A DNA stretch of 64,000 nt from Desulfonema magnum (GTDB lineage Bacteria > Desulfobacterota > Desulfobacteria > Desulfobacterales > 4be13): the NCBI RefSeq assembly GCF_017377395.1, contig NZ_CP061800.1:7735001-7799000 (forward strand), read 5' to 3'. The translations under genes were made by a program, and so were the position numbers. Positions 55,401-62,830 of this stretch are shown here, one piece after another. The stretch's first letter is position 1, and each line of letters begins with the position of its first letter. The notes beneath the pieces were generated by a model, which worked only from the letters and a program-made list of their open reading frames with translations, made no database searches and was not told the origin of the DNA.

Positions 55401-58239
55401 GCTTATTTTCAATGCTGTAGATAAGCTCATCATCATCCCAAAGGAGGTCCGGATCATCGGACGTGGGAGTGAACGTGTAAGATTTTCCTTCCTGCACGCT
55501 CTGTGCGGAGGTTCCGCTGATGGTTGGCGGATCATTGACATTGTCAACAACAAGATTGAATGTCAGTGCGTCACTCAGTCCGTCACTGTCTGTCACGGCA
55601 ATCGTTATATTATTATAGAATCCCACATCCTCGTTTGTCGGTGTTCCGGATAATGTTCCGTCCTTCTCAAACGTCATCCACGGCGGCTGGCTTGAAATAC
55701 TGAACGTAAGATCCGTATCGCCGTCCGGGTCAGTTGCCGTAGGCGTAAACGTGTAAAATTCCCCCTGATCCACAGAGAGGTCCGGTGTACCCATAATCAC
55801 CGGTGCCTCACTCTCTTTCACAACAGTCAATGTAAAAGGATCAAGGTCGCTTTTCTCGCCGCTGCTGTCTGTCACTGTGATCACAATATCCGAATAATCC
55901 CCCACATCATCCTTTCCCGGCGTGCCGGACAGCTTTCCGGTTGCCGGATCAAAAGTTGCCCACGCAGGTTTGTTGGTAATGCTGAAACTGACTGTATCAC
56001 CATAAGGCAGATCCGGATCGCTTGATGTGGGCCTGAAACTGTAAAGCTTATCTGCCAGAACCTTCCCCGAAGACAGCCCGCTGATGGTCGGCGGGTCATT
56101 GACATTGACAACAGTGAGATTAAACGGATCCAATGAATCGCTGAATCCCTCGCTGTCTGTCACAGTAATGACGATGTCTGTAGTGATTCCCACATCATCA
56201 TTTCCGGGAGTTCCTTTTAATTCACCAGTTTCAGGGTTAAACGTCGTCCATGTCGGCTGATTCGATATGCTGAAAGTAAGCGGGTCATCATCCGGGTCAC
56301 TGGCTATGGGCGTAAAACTGTAATCGCCGTCCTGATTTACGCTGGTCAGCGGATTTCCCACAATGGTCGGCTCGAGGTTTAATCTCTCCACTGTGATATC
56401 AAACGGATCCAGCGATGCGCTTAATCCCTTGGAGTCTGTCGCTGTGATTGTGATTTCTGTGGTGGTTCCAATATCATCCCGAACCGGGGTCCCGTACAAT
56501 TCACCAGTTTGTGCATTAAAATTCGCCCATTCAGGTTTGTTTTCAATACTGAAAGTCGGCGGAGCATCCCCGTGAATCAGATCCGGGTCATCTGTATTGG
56601 GGGTGAAACTGTAGGGTTTGCCCTGTTGTACGCTGTCCGAGGGCGTGCCGCCGATGGTCGGGGCATCATTCACATTTACCACCGTAAGATTGAACGGATC
56701 CAGGGAGTCACTTAATCCGTTATTATCTGTCACAGTAATCACGATTCCTTCATTGACTCCGACGTCATCATTTTCCGGTGTGCCGCTCAGTCTGCCGGTC
56801 TGGGGATCAAAATCGGCCCAAGGCGGCTGATAAGAAATACTGTAAGTGAGCGTGTCACCGTCGGGGTCGCTGGCTGTCGGCTTAAAATCATAGAACCCGT
56901 TCTGATTCACGCTCGTATCCGGTGTTCCGCTAATGACTGGCTCCCGATTCAGTTTTTCAACAGTAATGTTAAATGCGGGCAGCGACGCATTCAGACCTGC
57001 CTTATCTGTCACCGTAATCACGATACCTGTGGTGGTTCCGACATCTTCTCTCCCGGGTGTGCCGGACAACGTTCCGGTCTCCGGGTCAAAATTCGCCCAG
57101 TCAGGCTTGTTGGCAATACTGTAAGTATGGGTGTCCGCACCGGTGTGAAGCAAATCCGGATCGTCAAGTATGGGGGTGAAAGTGTAAGATTTTCCCTCCT
57201 GCACAGTTTCTGTGGGTCTGCCGCTGATGGTGGGCGGATCATTCAGGTTGTCAACCACAAGATCAAACGGGTCCAGTGATGTGCTCAGTCCTGTGCTGTC
57301 TGTCACCATAATCTTGATGTTACGATATATGCCCACATTTTCATTATCAGGGGTCCCTGTCAGTTCTCCCGTGGCAGGGTCAAATTCTGTCCATGAGGGC
57401 TGGTTTGAAATGCTGAAGTCAAAGGAATCGCCGTCCGGGTCACTGGCTGTCGGCTTAAAACTGTAAAAGGTTCCCTGAATGGTTTCGCCTGAGGGCTGAC
57501 CGCTGATTGTGGGCGCACTGTCGAGTGAATCCGAATACGAAGCAAGTGCCTCAGCATCCAACGGCGGCGATAATGTTTTATCAGCGTTTTCAGAAGCAGC
57601 TTCCAGGTCCCAGTCTCCGCCTGCCCCTGTTGCGTCATCCGAGCCAAAAACATCAGCCCCGGTGATATCTGCCAGACGGTTCAGAAGTTCCTGCCCCGCG
57701 TCATTTGCCACGTTGCAGCCAAAAAGATAAATCCGGCCCTGATCCGACAAAACAGCGTCAAGGGCTTCCCAGGCTTCCGCTGTTTCATCCAGATTTTCCT
57801 GGGTAATCACGTCATTTCCCAGACGAAAAATTCCCTCTCCGCCATGAGACAGAATGGACAGAGATTCCACAGGCCGGCCCAGTTCCTCTGAGATCGCCTT
57901 TACTCTCTCCATCACATTTTCTGCCGAGTCATTTTCAGCATCATAAACAATGACATGCGCATCCGGTGTTGCCGCATCTGTCAATGCCTGATGATCGGGG
58001 AGGTTGTCAGCAATAAGAACAATCTCAATGGATTCTGTCTCAGGCTCCGCGGCAGCATCATCCGTGAGAAGGGCTGCAACATCAGCGATATGATCCGTAT
58101 CACCAGTATGCTCCGGCACAAAAGAAGATTCCTTCCCAGCGATTACAGCCTCATGGGCGGCAAACGCATGCTCCACAGCGTCGCCCACAGCAGCACCGTC
58201 AAGGACAATTCTGTTTTCCAGTTTGATTAAATTCAACAT
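52423..58239 (-). CDS. DUF4347-containing large adhesin with Ig/cadherin-like repeats
   Basis: A 1938-residue secreted-type protein. The N-terminus has the LENRIVLDGAAV motif found on many large adhesins. A DUF4347 domain follows (about 65-245, SLSILSHGGEGIFRLGNDVI, IYLFGCNVANDAGQELLNRLADITGADVFGS). Ten putative-Ig/cadherin-like repeats of 90-105 residues then run to about 1230, each with PTISGTPS, YTFTPTASDPDGD and FDPATGxLSGTP. A cadherin-type repeat and further beta domains follow before the acidic C-terminus. No RTX GGxGxD nonapeptides are visible. GGAGGGAGGAAATC precedes the ATG. It likely mediates adhesion or biofilm formation. Confidence 0.88.
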   Translation of the reverse strand: MLNLIKLENRIVLDGAAVGDAVEHAFAAHEAVIAGKESSFVPEHTGDTDHIADVAALLTDDAAAEPETESIEIVLIADNLPDHQALTDAATPDAHVIVYDAENDSAENVMERVKAISEELGRPVESLSILSHGGEGIFRLGNDVITQENLDETAEAWEALDAVLSDQGRIYLFGCNVANDAGQELLNRLADITGADVFGSDDATGAGGDWDLEAASENADKTLSPPLDAEALASYSDSLDSAPTISGQPSGETIQGTFYSFKPTASDPDGDSFDFSISNQPSWTEFDPATGELTGTPDNENVGIYRNIKIMVTDSTGLSTSLDPFDLVVDNLNDPPTISGRPTETVQEGKSYTFTPILDDPDLLHTGADTHTYSIANKPDWANFDPETGTLSGTPGREDVGTTTGIVITVTDKAGLNASLPAFNITVEKLNREPVISGTPDTSVNQNGFYDFKPTASDPDGDTLTYSISYQPPWADFDPQTGRLSGTPENDDVGVNEGIVITVTDNNGLSDSLDPFNLTVVNVNDAPTIGGTPSDSVQQGKPYSFTPNTDDPDLIHGDAPPTFSIENKPEWANFNAQTGELYGTPVRDDIGTTTEITITATDSKGLSASLDPFDITVERLNLEPTIVGNPLTSVNQDGDYSFTPIASDPDDDPLTFSISNQPTWTTFNPETGELKGTPGNDDVGITTDIVITVTDSEGFSDSLDPFNLTVVNVNDPPTISGLSSGKVLADKLYSFRPTSSDPDLPYGDTVSFSITNKPAWATFDPATGKLSGTPGKDDVGDYSDIVITVTDSSGEKSDLDPFTLTVVKESEAPVIMGTPDLSVDQGEFYTFTPTATDPDGDTDLTFSISSQPPWMTFEKDGTLSGTPTNEDVGFYNNITIAVTDSDGLSDALTFNLVVDNVNDPPTISGTSAQSVQEGKSYTFTPTSDDPDLLWDDDELIYSIENKPPWTTFDETTGTLSGVPSREALDQEGIDVKDLPYTYEDIVITVRDSSWEEKSLTFDLTVEPLNNAPVIEGDPPTVVKQGGDYVFQPTAYDPDGDELVFSISNQPSWTADATFDPATGRLTGTPKNEDVGYYANVEITVTDSGGLSATLPFNIYVEDVNDAPVIASVPRDKVRLGTDYEFVPSAVDIDDYWQMPTGWEELTYSIQNKPDWATFDEVTGTLSGTPTDSAMIDDGGHVGLWKDVKITVYDDGDKEPGQPRLSDSLTFDILVILPNEPPVIEPQPFTVDEGSPAGTELEPGPVEATDEDGPDDLTYTITGGTGEGLFDIDPVTGQITVAGGAYPEDHDTTDDYTLIVNVNDGIADAAATMTINVIPVRPIVDLDDDDDGGDGPGGKPGRDGYDFDATFREGDDPVKLADADAIIENPDGTHIDSLTVTITNLKDGDVLAVDTTGTNITASYDGANGTLTLTGRDTDDNYTNVLQKITFENTSENPNQAERVIDFVAVDAEGDSSDTATCWVKVIAVNDPPVNHVPGLQSTSIDTPLNFSEARDNRIFVSDIDAFHYDENDNRVDDDVQVTLSVDQGTLSLPGGERTDDGTGEITLTGTIPDINAQLRGLTYTPLPGWTGEAELKIVTNDLGHTGEGGPLTDTDTVRIIVGIPHPHVPEPPPGPEPEGPLEPILRPDMGDRGYWGLGFPYERGEVQPTGLYLIPSASKSLDHPCGDDELYRCCTLEESLRLGCRFAPALDPESRLCNITWQWLEEEFGWDAPLLGEEQDLYSSVPEKHFLREANDEGLNGIAGDMGYAFFGGTEDAPYAQILSDEANFVQGSDGEFNAAPGELKYSFFGGRENLDVPATWGSDAWPMLGNVVPCEEDGYADIPESGDWTPAPETDNYGTLGNESTPPVIREENLSGNLESRAPEPEISNYRAANWEKVSDEKDALLKNDHLAQFEQVAPAKELSPNTEKQASQPGGNSVDNHEGLTNLILSLRKASK

Positions 58240-58261
58240 AACGATTTCCTCCCTCCTAATA

Positions 58262-58371
58262 ATTTAATGTTTAGTGTTTAGTGTTTAGTGTCTGCCAAAA
58301 GCTAAACACTAAACATCAGGCGCACAAAATTTGCTACAAATATGCCGTCCCTACGGGACTTTTGCCGAAAC
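58262..58371. repeat. GTTTAGTGTTTAGTG array and dispersed GCTACAAATATGCC element
   Basis: TTTAGTG repeats lie at 58262-58290. GCTACAAATATGCCGTCCC follows at 58333 with GTCCCTACGGGAC as a small hairpin. Similar copies are near 36320, 47573 and 49188. Confidence 0.8.
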
Positions 58372-58456
58372 GGCCCCCGCCCGTGACGGAAAAAGCCGGA
58401 TTTCTCCGCCGTTCGCAGAAAGAAAGATATATAAAAAACTTTTGCTCAGGTACTTA
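58372..58456. mobile_element. MITE-like element, copy D (truncated)
   Basis: Contains the GGAAAAAGCCGGATTTCTCCGCCGTTCGC interior and the right end AAAACTTTTGCTCAGGTACTTA. The left half is missing, replaced by the dispersed element before 58371. Confidence 0.65.
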
Positions 58457-58586
58457 TGATCATCATTCACAATCTGATTCAGCTCCGGCTGATTTCCTGA
58501 TAAAACAGCGGTGTCTGTGTCTTTATCGCATAAGAACCGAAAAGGCATTCTCCGACCACATTTGCCCTTCAAAACCTTTTTTCATT

Positions 58587-58820
58587 TCAGACCGTTGCCG
58601 TATGCATCACTGACAATTCAACTTCATAAGGCAGGCTTATCAGCACAAACCATTCGGCAGGATAAAGATAATCTTCCCCGCTCTCATCTGTGACACGCAG
58701 GTCTCCGTCCTGTTCCGCATCCGCGTCCGGGAGGATGCGGTAAATTTTGTGTAACTCCAAAGAGGCCGGATACTCGTCATTGTTTATACATACGACAAAT
58801 CTGTTCTTTGTCTGTTCCAT
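58587..58820 (-). CDS. Uncharacterised 77-residue protein, pair member 1
   Basis: The protein has the conserved-looking core YPASLELHKIYRILPDADAEQDG and RVTDESGEDYLYPAEWFV, which I recognise from small proteins common in cyanobacteria and Desulfobacterota but whose function is not known to me. It is only 4 bp beyond the stop of the next upstream gene (58825-59058), so the two likely form an operon. The context of toxin-antitoxin genes makes a TA-like role worth testing but nothing in the sequence proves it. Confidence 0.65.
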   Translation of the reverse strand: MEQTKNRFVVCINNDEYPASLELHKIYRILPDADAEQDGDLRVTDESGEDYLYPAEWFVLISLPYEVELSVMHTATV

Positions 58821-58824
58821 GAGT

Positions 58825-59058
58825 TCAGTCCAAGTATCTCTTACGTTTGATTTCTTTTTTGCCTATGCCGTGGGCTTCGTACCAGTGCAGTTCGGCTTTG
58901 CGTATCTTCCCGTTTCTCAGTCTGACCAATGCGACACCCTTCAGCTTGCGCCATTTTCCCTGTCCGTACTGTTTTTCAAGCCGACTGAGATCATGTATGG
59001 CTTTTCCGGATGCCATCAGCTCAATCTGCTCTGTTTTTCCGATTATTTCAAAACTCAT
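58825..59058 (-). CDS. Uncharacterised 77-residue protein, pair member 2
   Basis: The basic protein contains LSRLEKQYGQGKWRKLKGVALVR and KAELHWYEAHGIGKKEIKRKRYL, a pattern seen in small proteins that often precede the family at 58587-58820. No catalytic motif is identified. It is the first gene of the pair and its start at 59058 lies just beyond a remnant of a toxin gene. Confidence 0.65.
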   Translation of the reverse strand: MSFEIIGKTEQIELMASGKAIHDLSRLEKQYGQGKWRKLKGVALVRLRNGKIRKAELHWYEAHGIGKKEIKRKRYLD

Positions 59059-59059
59059 T

Positions 59060-59240
59060 TAAATCCTTCGGTACGGACAATCTTCATTTTTTCAAGTATC
59101 AAATAATTCGGTTTTACCAGAAGATATTTCATACTCTGCTTGGTCTTCGGCTTTTTTCCAATCAAAATTCATAAAATACTGAAGAAACTTCAGGGCATAA
59201 TCAATCAGGTCCGCAACAGCTTCTTCGACACTCTGTTTTT
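59060..59240 (-). pseudogene. Remnant of a toxin-antitoxin pair
   Basis: Bases 59062-59090 match the start of the toxin gene (AATCCTTC, GTACGGACAATCTTCAT) and 59090-59235 match the C-terminal part of the antitoxin (59588-59756) with scattered changes. The toxin body is missing. It is a decayed duplicate of the pair at 59323-59834. Confidence 0.75.
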
Positions 59241-59322
59241 ATGCGGGACGGGGTTTGCAACCCCGTCTCAAATGTTTCATTCAATTAAGAGCCCACTTCC
59301 GCCGTCCGCTTCAATCAATTGT

Positions 59323-59583
59323 TCAGGGATTCTTTAACACTTTATCATGCGGACCGATACGGCGCAACATATAAAAGTCATCATGTATTTCAAATGTAAA
59401 CCTGTAAAACATATCAATACTTGCTTCCCATCTGTTTTTATGACCTTCCATCTTTTTGACTCTGAGAGAAGGATGTCTGATATTTTCCATGAACAATTCA
59501 AATTTTTTTACGAATTTTTCCTGAACAGATTTGGGAAGATGCTTAAAATCTTTTTTGAATCCTTCAGTACGGACAATCTTCAT
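59323..59583 (-). CDS. RelE/ParE family toxin
   Basis: An 86-residue protein with the RelE-like layout: FKKDFKHLPKSVQEKFVKKFELF helices, then MEGHKNRWEASIDMFYRFTFEI and FYMLRRIGPHDKV strands. It likely cleaves mRNA at the ribosome. It overlaps the antitoxin stop by four bases (ATGA). Function is inferred from the family and the gene pair. Confidence 0.82.
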   Translation of the reverse strand: MKIVRTEGFKKDFKHLPKSVQEKFVKKFELFMENIRHPSLRVKKMEGHKNRWEASIDMFYRFTFEIHDDFYMLRRIGPHDKVLKNP

Positions 59584-59834
59584 TTTTTCAAATCAGCGAT
59601 AAAGTCTTCAGCCATGTCAAATGATTCAGTTTTACCAAAAGATATTTCATGGTCTGCTTCATGTTCGGCTTTTTTCCAATCAAAATTCGTAAAATACTGA
59701 GGAAACTTCAGAGCATAATCAATCAGGTCCACAACAGCTTCTTCAATACTCTGTTTCTGCCTGAGTTGTTTATGTTTATCAATTTCTTCCAGCATGTCAT
59801 CTGATAAACTGATTTTCAGCACACACGTTCCCAT
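59580..59834 (-). CDS. Type II antitoxin
   Basis: An 84-residue protein with an N-terminal strand-helix segment (TCVLKISLSDDMLEEIDKHKQLR) that fits a ribbon-helix-helix DNA-binding fold, and an acidic C-terminal tail (ADHEISFGKTESFDMAEDF) that would bind the toxin. It is first in the pair and likely represses its own promoter. A partial duplicate is found at 59060-59240. Confidence 0.75.
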   Translation of the reverse strand: MGTCVLKISLSDDMLEEIDKHKQLRQKQSIEEAVVDLIDYALKFPQYFTNFDWKKAEHEADHEISFGKTESFDMAEDFIADLKK

Positions 59835-59906
59835 GGTCTTTCACCATTGCTTTATTATCTTAGCGTGTTATCAGGGTAGCCAGTTTACCTGCCACTGATT
59901 TGGCAG

Positions 59907-59927
59907 GACGGGGTTTGCAACCCCGTC
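59907..59927. repeat. Palindrome GACGGGGTTTGCAACCCCGTC
   Basis: A 21-bp palindrome that also occurs at 59247-59267. It is short and dispersed, likely REP-like. Confidence 0.8.
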
Positions 59928-59931
59928 AACA

Positions 59932-60010
59932 TCCGGAGTGCCAAACTTGCAGTTTGGCAAAACTTCGCAATGTCAGGAATATTGCCAAACTGCAAGTTTG
60001 GCACTCCGGA
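59932..60010. repeat. Perfect 29-bp inverted repeat
   Basis: TCCGGAGTGCCAAACTTGCA at the start of the left arm (59932-59960) is exactly mirrored in the right arm (59982-60010), separated by 21 bp. One arm recurs at 60614-60643 with one change. It belongs to the same CACTCCGG-stem repeat family as the end array. Confidence 0.9.
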
Positions 60011-60079
60011 GTTGGTGGCGCGTCAAAACTGCATCCGCGGGATTGACGGATTAAACTTTTCTTTAACTGAGTTAATCAT

Positions 60080-60346
60080 TTAAGGAAAATAACGATAAAA
60101 ATCCCGCCGATTTAAAGCCCGCACCATCTCAATCATGTCTCCGTGAACTTCCAGTCCTGATAGTCCCCTATTCTTATACGATATCGTTTTGAATATCCCC
60201 TCATTGCTTTGATGTCAGATAGTTCTCTCAGTGTCCTGAGGCTTGGCAGAGTCGTAAAAGCCAACTCAACTATTTCATCGTAAACAGGCTGTTTTTTTCA
60301 ACTTTTTAACATCTCTTAAAAATGCCTTACGATAATAAATTTTCAA
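60080..60346 (-). pseudogene. RelE-type toxin pseudogene with two frameshifts
   Basis: Three frames read in turn as RelE: KIYYRKAFLRDVKKLKKT (start near TTG 60346), then DEIVELAFTTLPSLRTLREL with GYSKRYRIRIGDY, and finally GLEVHGDMIEMVRALNRRDF ending near 60080. Together they match a complete toxin of about 88 residues. Frame changes occur near 60288 and near 60160. It directly follows the antitoxin gene at 60352. Confidence 0.75.
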
Positions 60347-60351
60347 TATGA

Positions 60352-60567
60352 TTATTCCTCTAAGTATTTCAGGGATTCATCACGGTTCAGCAGAGGGGTC
60401 CTTTGCCCTTCATCCATAGCTTTGCCCAGGCAGTAATCTTCCACTGATTCTGATAATTCATCTGTCGAAGCGTCTTTTTTGGGAAGAATTTTATTCCAAA
60501 GCTCAATGGGAATCAGAACAGCCCTTGGTTGTCCATCTTTTTTCATCAGATATTCAACTTCAAACAT
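60352..60567 (-). CDS. Orphaned antitoxin-like protein
   Basis: A 71-residue protein (FEVEYLMKKDGQPRAVLIPIELWNKIL) of the Phd/YefM-like or similar antitoxin size and layout, with an acidic middle. Its toxin partner, the RelE pseudogene downstream by 5 bp, is broken. The protein may persist as an anti-addiction module. Confidence 0.65.
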   Translation of the reverse strand: MFEVEYLMKKDGQPRAVLIPIELWNKILPKKDASTDELSESVEDYCLGKAMDEGQRTPLLNRDESLKYLEE

Positions 60568-60721
60568 AATAAAATTTATAATTATAATTAATTAAAAATT
60601 TAAAGTTGGGAACATTGCCAAACTGTAAGTTTGGCACTCCGGAGTTACTGGCAAATCAAAACTGAATCCGCCGGATTTGGCAAATAATCCGGCGGAAAGT
60701 TTCTGATCTGCTGATATTATC

Positions 60722-62830
60722 TTACCAATGCGGACTCTGAGGCGGAATAATCCAGTATTCCATGCCTTTTCTCCTGAGCTCATTCGCCATATTTCTGGCA
60801 TCTGCCTGTGTCAGTCCTTTGAAACGGACCCTGTTAACCAGGCCGAATCGTGGCAGTTGCTTGGTCTCAATATCAGTGTCTCTGGGGTCCATAAGGCGCA
60901 AATCCGCATTCTTAATCTGGGCGATTCTTTTGGCTGCCCCGGCCGGTTTGGTAAATGCCCCGATTTGCAGTTTCCACAAAAACTTGTCCGAAGCATCCCC
61001 TGCCCATCCCGGAGACGGCGCTGATCTTGACCCTCTGGAAAGTCCGGCATCCGGCGGGGGGGCAATATTTTTCCCCCAAGTATCCAAATCCCCTCCGTTA
61101 CCCAGGCCGGCCCCCATGTCAGTGGCCAGACCAGCCCCGACACCGGCTCCGGGTCCCGTGGCATAAGAATCATCTTCACCGCTATATTGGACAAATCGGC
61201 TCCGATCTGCCCCGCATATGGGGCATCTTTCAGGCGGTCTCGGGCCAGTATGGATATAACCGCATTCCGTACATTTCCATCGTTTCAAAGGTTCGGCCGG
61301 CAAAACCCCGCCGGTTCCCCCCAGAATACTCGCGTCACAGTCCAGAGGATCAACACCGATACTGACACATAAGCGTTTGTGTGCCACCAACATATCCACA
61401 ACCGCCTCATCCCGGCGGAGTTTGGACGCCATTTGTTCAAGATGCCGCTGGGTGACATCCAGCTGGGTCAGGCCCCTCCCGCCATAACGGACTTTTTCTT
61501 TGGCCATATCCAAAAGATTGTCAGCCAGAATATAGGCTTCTTCAAGCAATCTGAAACGGTCAATCTTGATAGCATAATCCAACAGCGCAATATGTACCTG
61601 GGTGATCACACCCACGGTCAGCATGAGACGCTGGGCCTTGGCCATCTCCACCGCTTTTTCAGTACCTTTCATATTAATGTACGCGGCAGGAAGATTGAGC
61701 AGGTCCCAGCCTACGCCGGCTCCCACGGAATTCCATGTCTTGGAAAGAAGAAGCCGGTTTGCATCATAATGTGTGCCTGCGAAAAAATTCACACCCGGAA
61801 AAAGTTTCAGAAAGGCATTCTTAGCCTCCTGCTTCTGAATCCGAACCTGCATGTCGCTCGCAAACAAATCCGGACGGTTCACCAGGGCAAATTCCTCCAG
61901 TCTGTCAATATCAAGTTCTTTGACATGGGGAAGTGCGGCTATGATCGGTTTGATAGGCGGACGATAAAGGGTGAATTCCACATTCTGGTTAATCCCCATC
62001 AGCTCGGCCAGTTTCAGGCGCGCTTTGGACAGATCCGCCTGAAGCTTCCGTATGGTGATTTCCAGCTCCTTGAGCCGCATATCCGCTTCGGTGGCGTCCA
62101 TGGCATCCATGGCCCTCATTTTTACAGCATCCGCTATGTTTTCCCTTACGCCCTTGAGTTTTCTTATAACAGTATGCACATAATCCAGGGCATCCTCAAC
62201 AGCAGCCGCCTGCCAGTATGCCTCGGTAATATCCAGCGCGAGAAACTGTGCCTGACGATGGCGGCGTTCTTTCAGAAGCCGTTCCTGCATCTGGGACTGA
62301 CCCGAACGAACATATGCCATGGCCGTGTCCAGCACATTCCATGTGAGGGACAGATTGGCTTTTCCGCTGTCCTTGAGTTCGGACACGGTGTAATCTTCTA
62401 CATCCCGATCCTCTTTCCAGTTGTAAACATCGCTTTTTCTGAGCTTATCTTTATATTCATACCTGCCATCAATGACTAACCCGGGCAGCATTTTAAGTTT
62501 ATGCGCCAGAGTTTCCTTGCTTGCAATCTCCCGGTTAAAATCTGCCACTCTGAGGGCAAGATTGTTCTGCAATCCGTACCGGATCGCATCCTCCAGCGTC
62601 AACGGTTGTGTAAGATCAACGCTCATGGGAGGCTTAATCAGTTCCACATCCCTTCTGGCATTTTGTTCCCGGCTCCGTATAATTTCATTTTCAGTGGGCA
62701 TTGTGGCACAACTGCCCATTATCAGAATAACACACAGGAGCAAAAAGAATTTTCCCAGTTTCCCCCACCGATGGGAAATGGTTTCAAACCGTTTCCCGCG
62801 TGATGCTTTTCCATCTTTTTTCTTAACCAT
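60722..62830 (-). CDS. TolC-like outer-membrane lipoprotein fused to rubredoxin and SPOR domains
   Basis: A 702-residue protein. The N-terminus has a lipoprotein-like signal (FFLLLCVILIMGSCATMP, Cys near 41). The outer-membrane efflux protein domain spans about 75-505 with two alpha-helical repeats. Residues ~518-560 form a rubredoxin-like knuckle pair (WKCTECGYIHTG and RCPICGADRSRFVQ). A Gly-rich linker leads to a C-terminal SPOR-like domain (~615-700, FLWKLQIGAFTKPAGAAKRI, GLVNRVRFKGLTQADARNMA). It probably forms the exit channel of the nearby HlyD proteins. GGAG precedes ATG 62830. Confidence 0.85.
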   Translation of the reverse strand: MVKKKDGKASRGKRFETISHRWGKLGKFFLLLCVILIMGSCATMPTENEIIRSREQNARRDVELIKPPMSVDLTQPLTLEDAIRYGLQNNLALRVADFNREIASKETLAHKLKMLPGLVIDGRYEYKDKLRKSDVYNWKEDRDVEDYTVSELKDSGKANLSLTWNVLDTAMAYVRSGQSQMQERLLKERRHRQAQFLALDITEAYWQAAAVEDALDYVHTVIRKLKGVRENIADAVKMRAMDAMDATEADMRLKELEITIRKLQADLSKARLKLAELMGINQNVEFTLYRPPIKPIIAALPHVKELDIDRLEEFALVNRPDLFASDMQVRIQKQEAKNAFLKLFPGVNFFAGTHYDANRLLLSKTWNSVGAGVGWDLLNLPAAYINMKGTEKAVEMAKAQRLMLTVGVITQVHIALLDYAIKIDRFRLLEEAYILADNLLDMAKEKVRYGGRGLTQLDVTQRHLEQMASKLRRDEAVVDMLVAHKRLCVSIGVDPLDCDASILGGTGGVLPAEPLKRWKCTECGYIHTGPRPPERCPICGADRSRFVQYSGEDDSYATGPGAGVGAGLATDMGAGLGNGGDLDTWGKNIAPPPDAGLSRGSRSAPSPGWAGDASDKFLWKLQIGAFTKPAGAAKRIAQIKNADLRLMDPRDTDIETKQLPRFGLVNRVRFKGLTQADARNMANELRRKGMEYWIIPPQSPHW

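Noticed and set aside
54121..55653. 510-codon plus-strand frame opposite the adhesin gene
   Set aside because: Long open frames opposite repetitive coding DNA are common; no homologous domain is seen and the adhesin frame explains the region.
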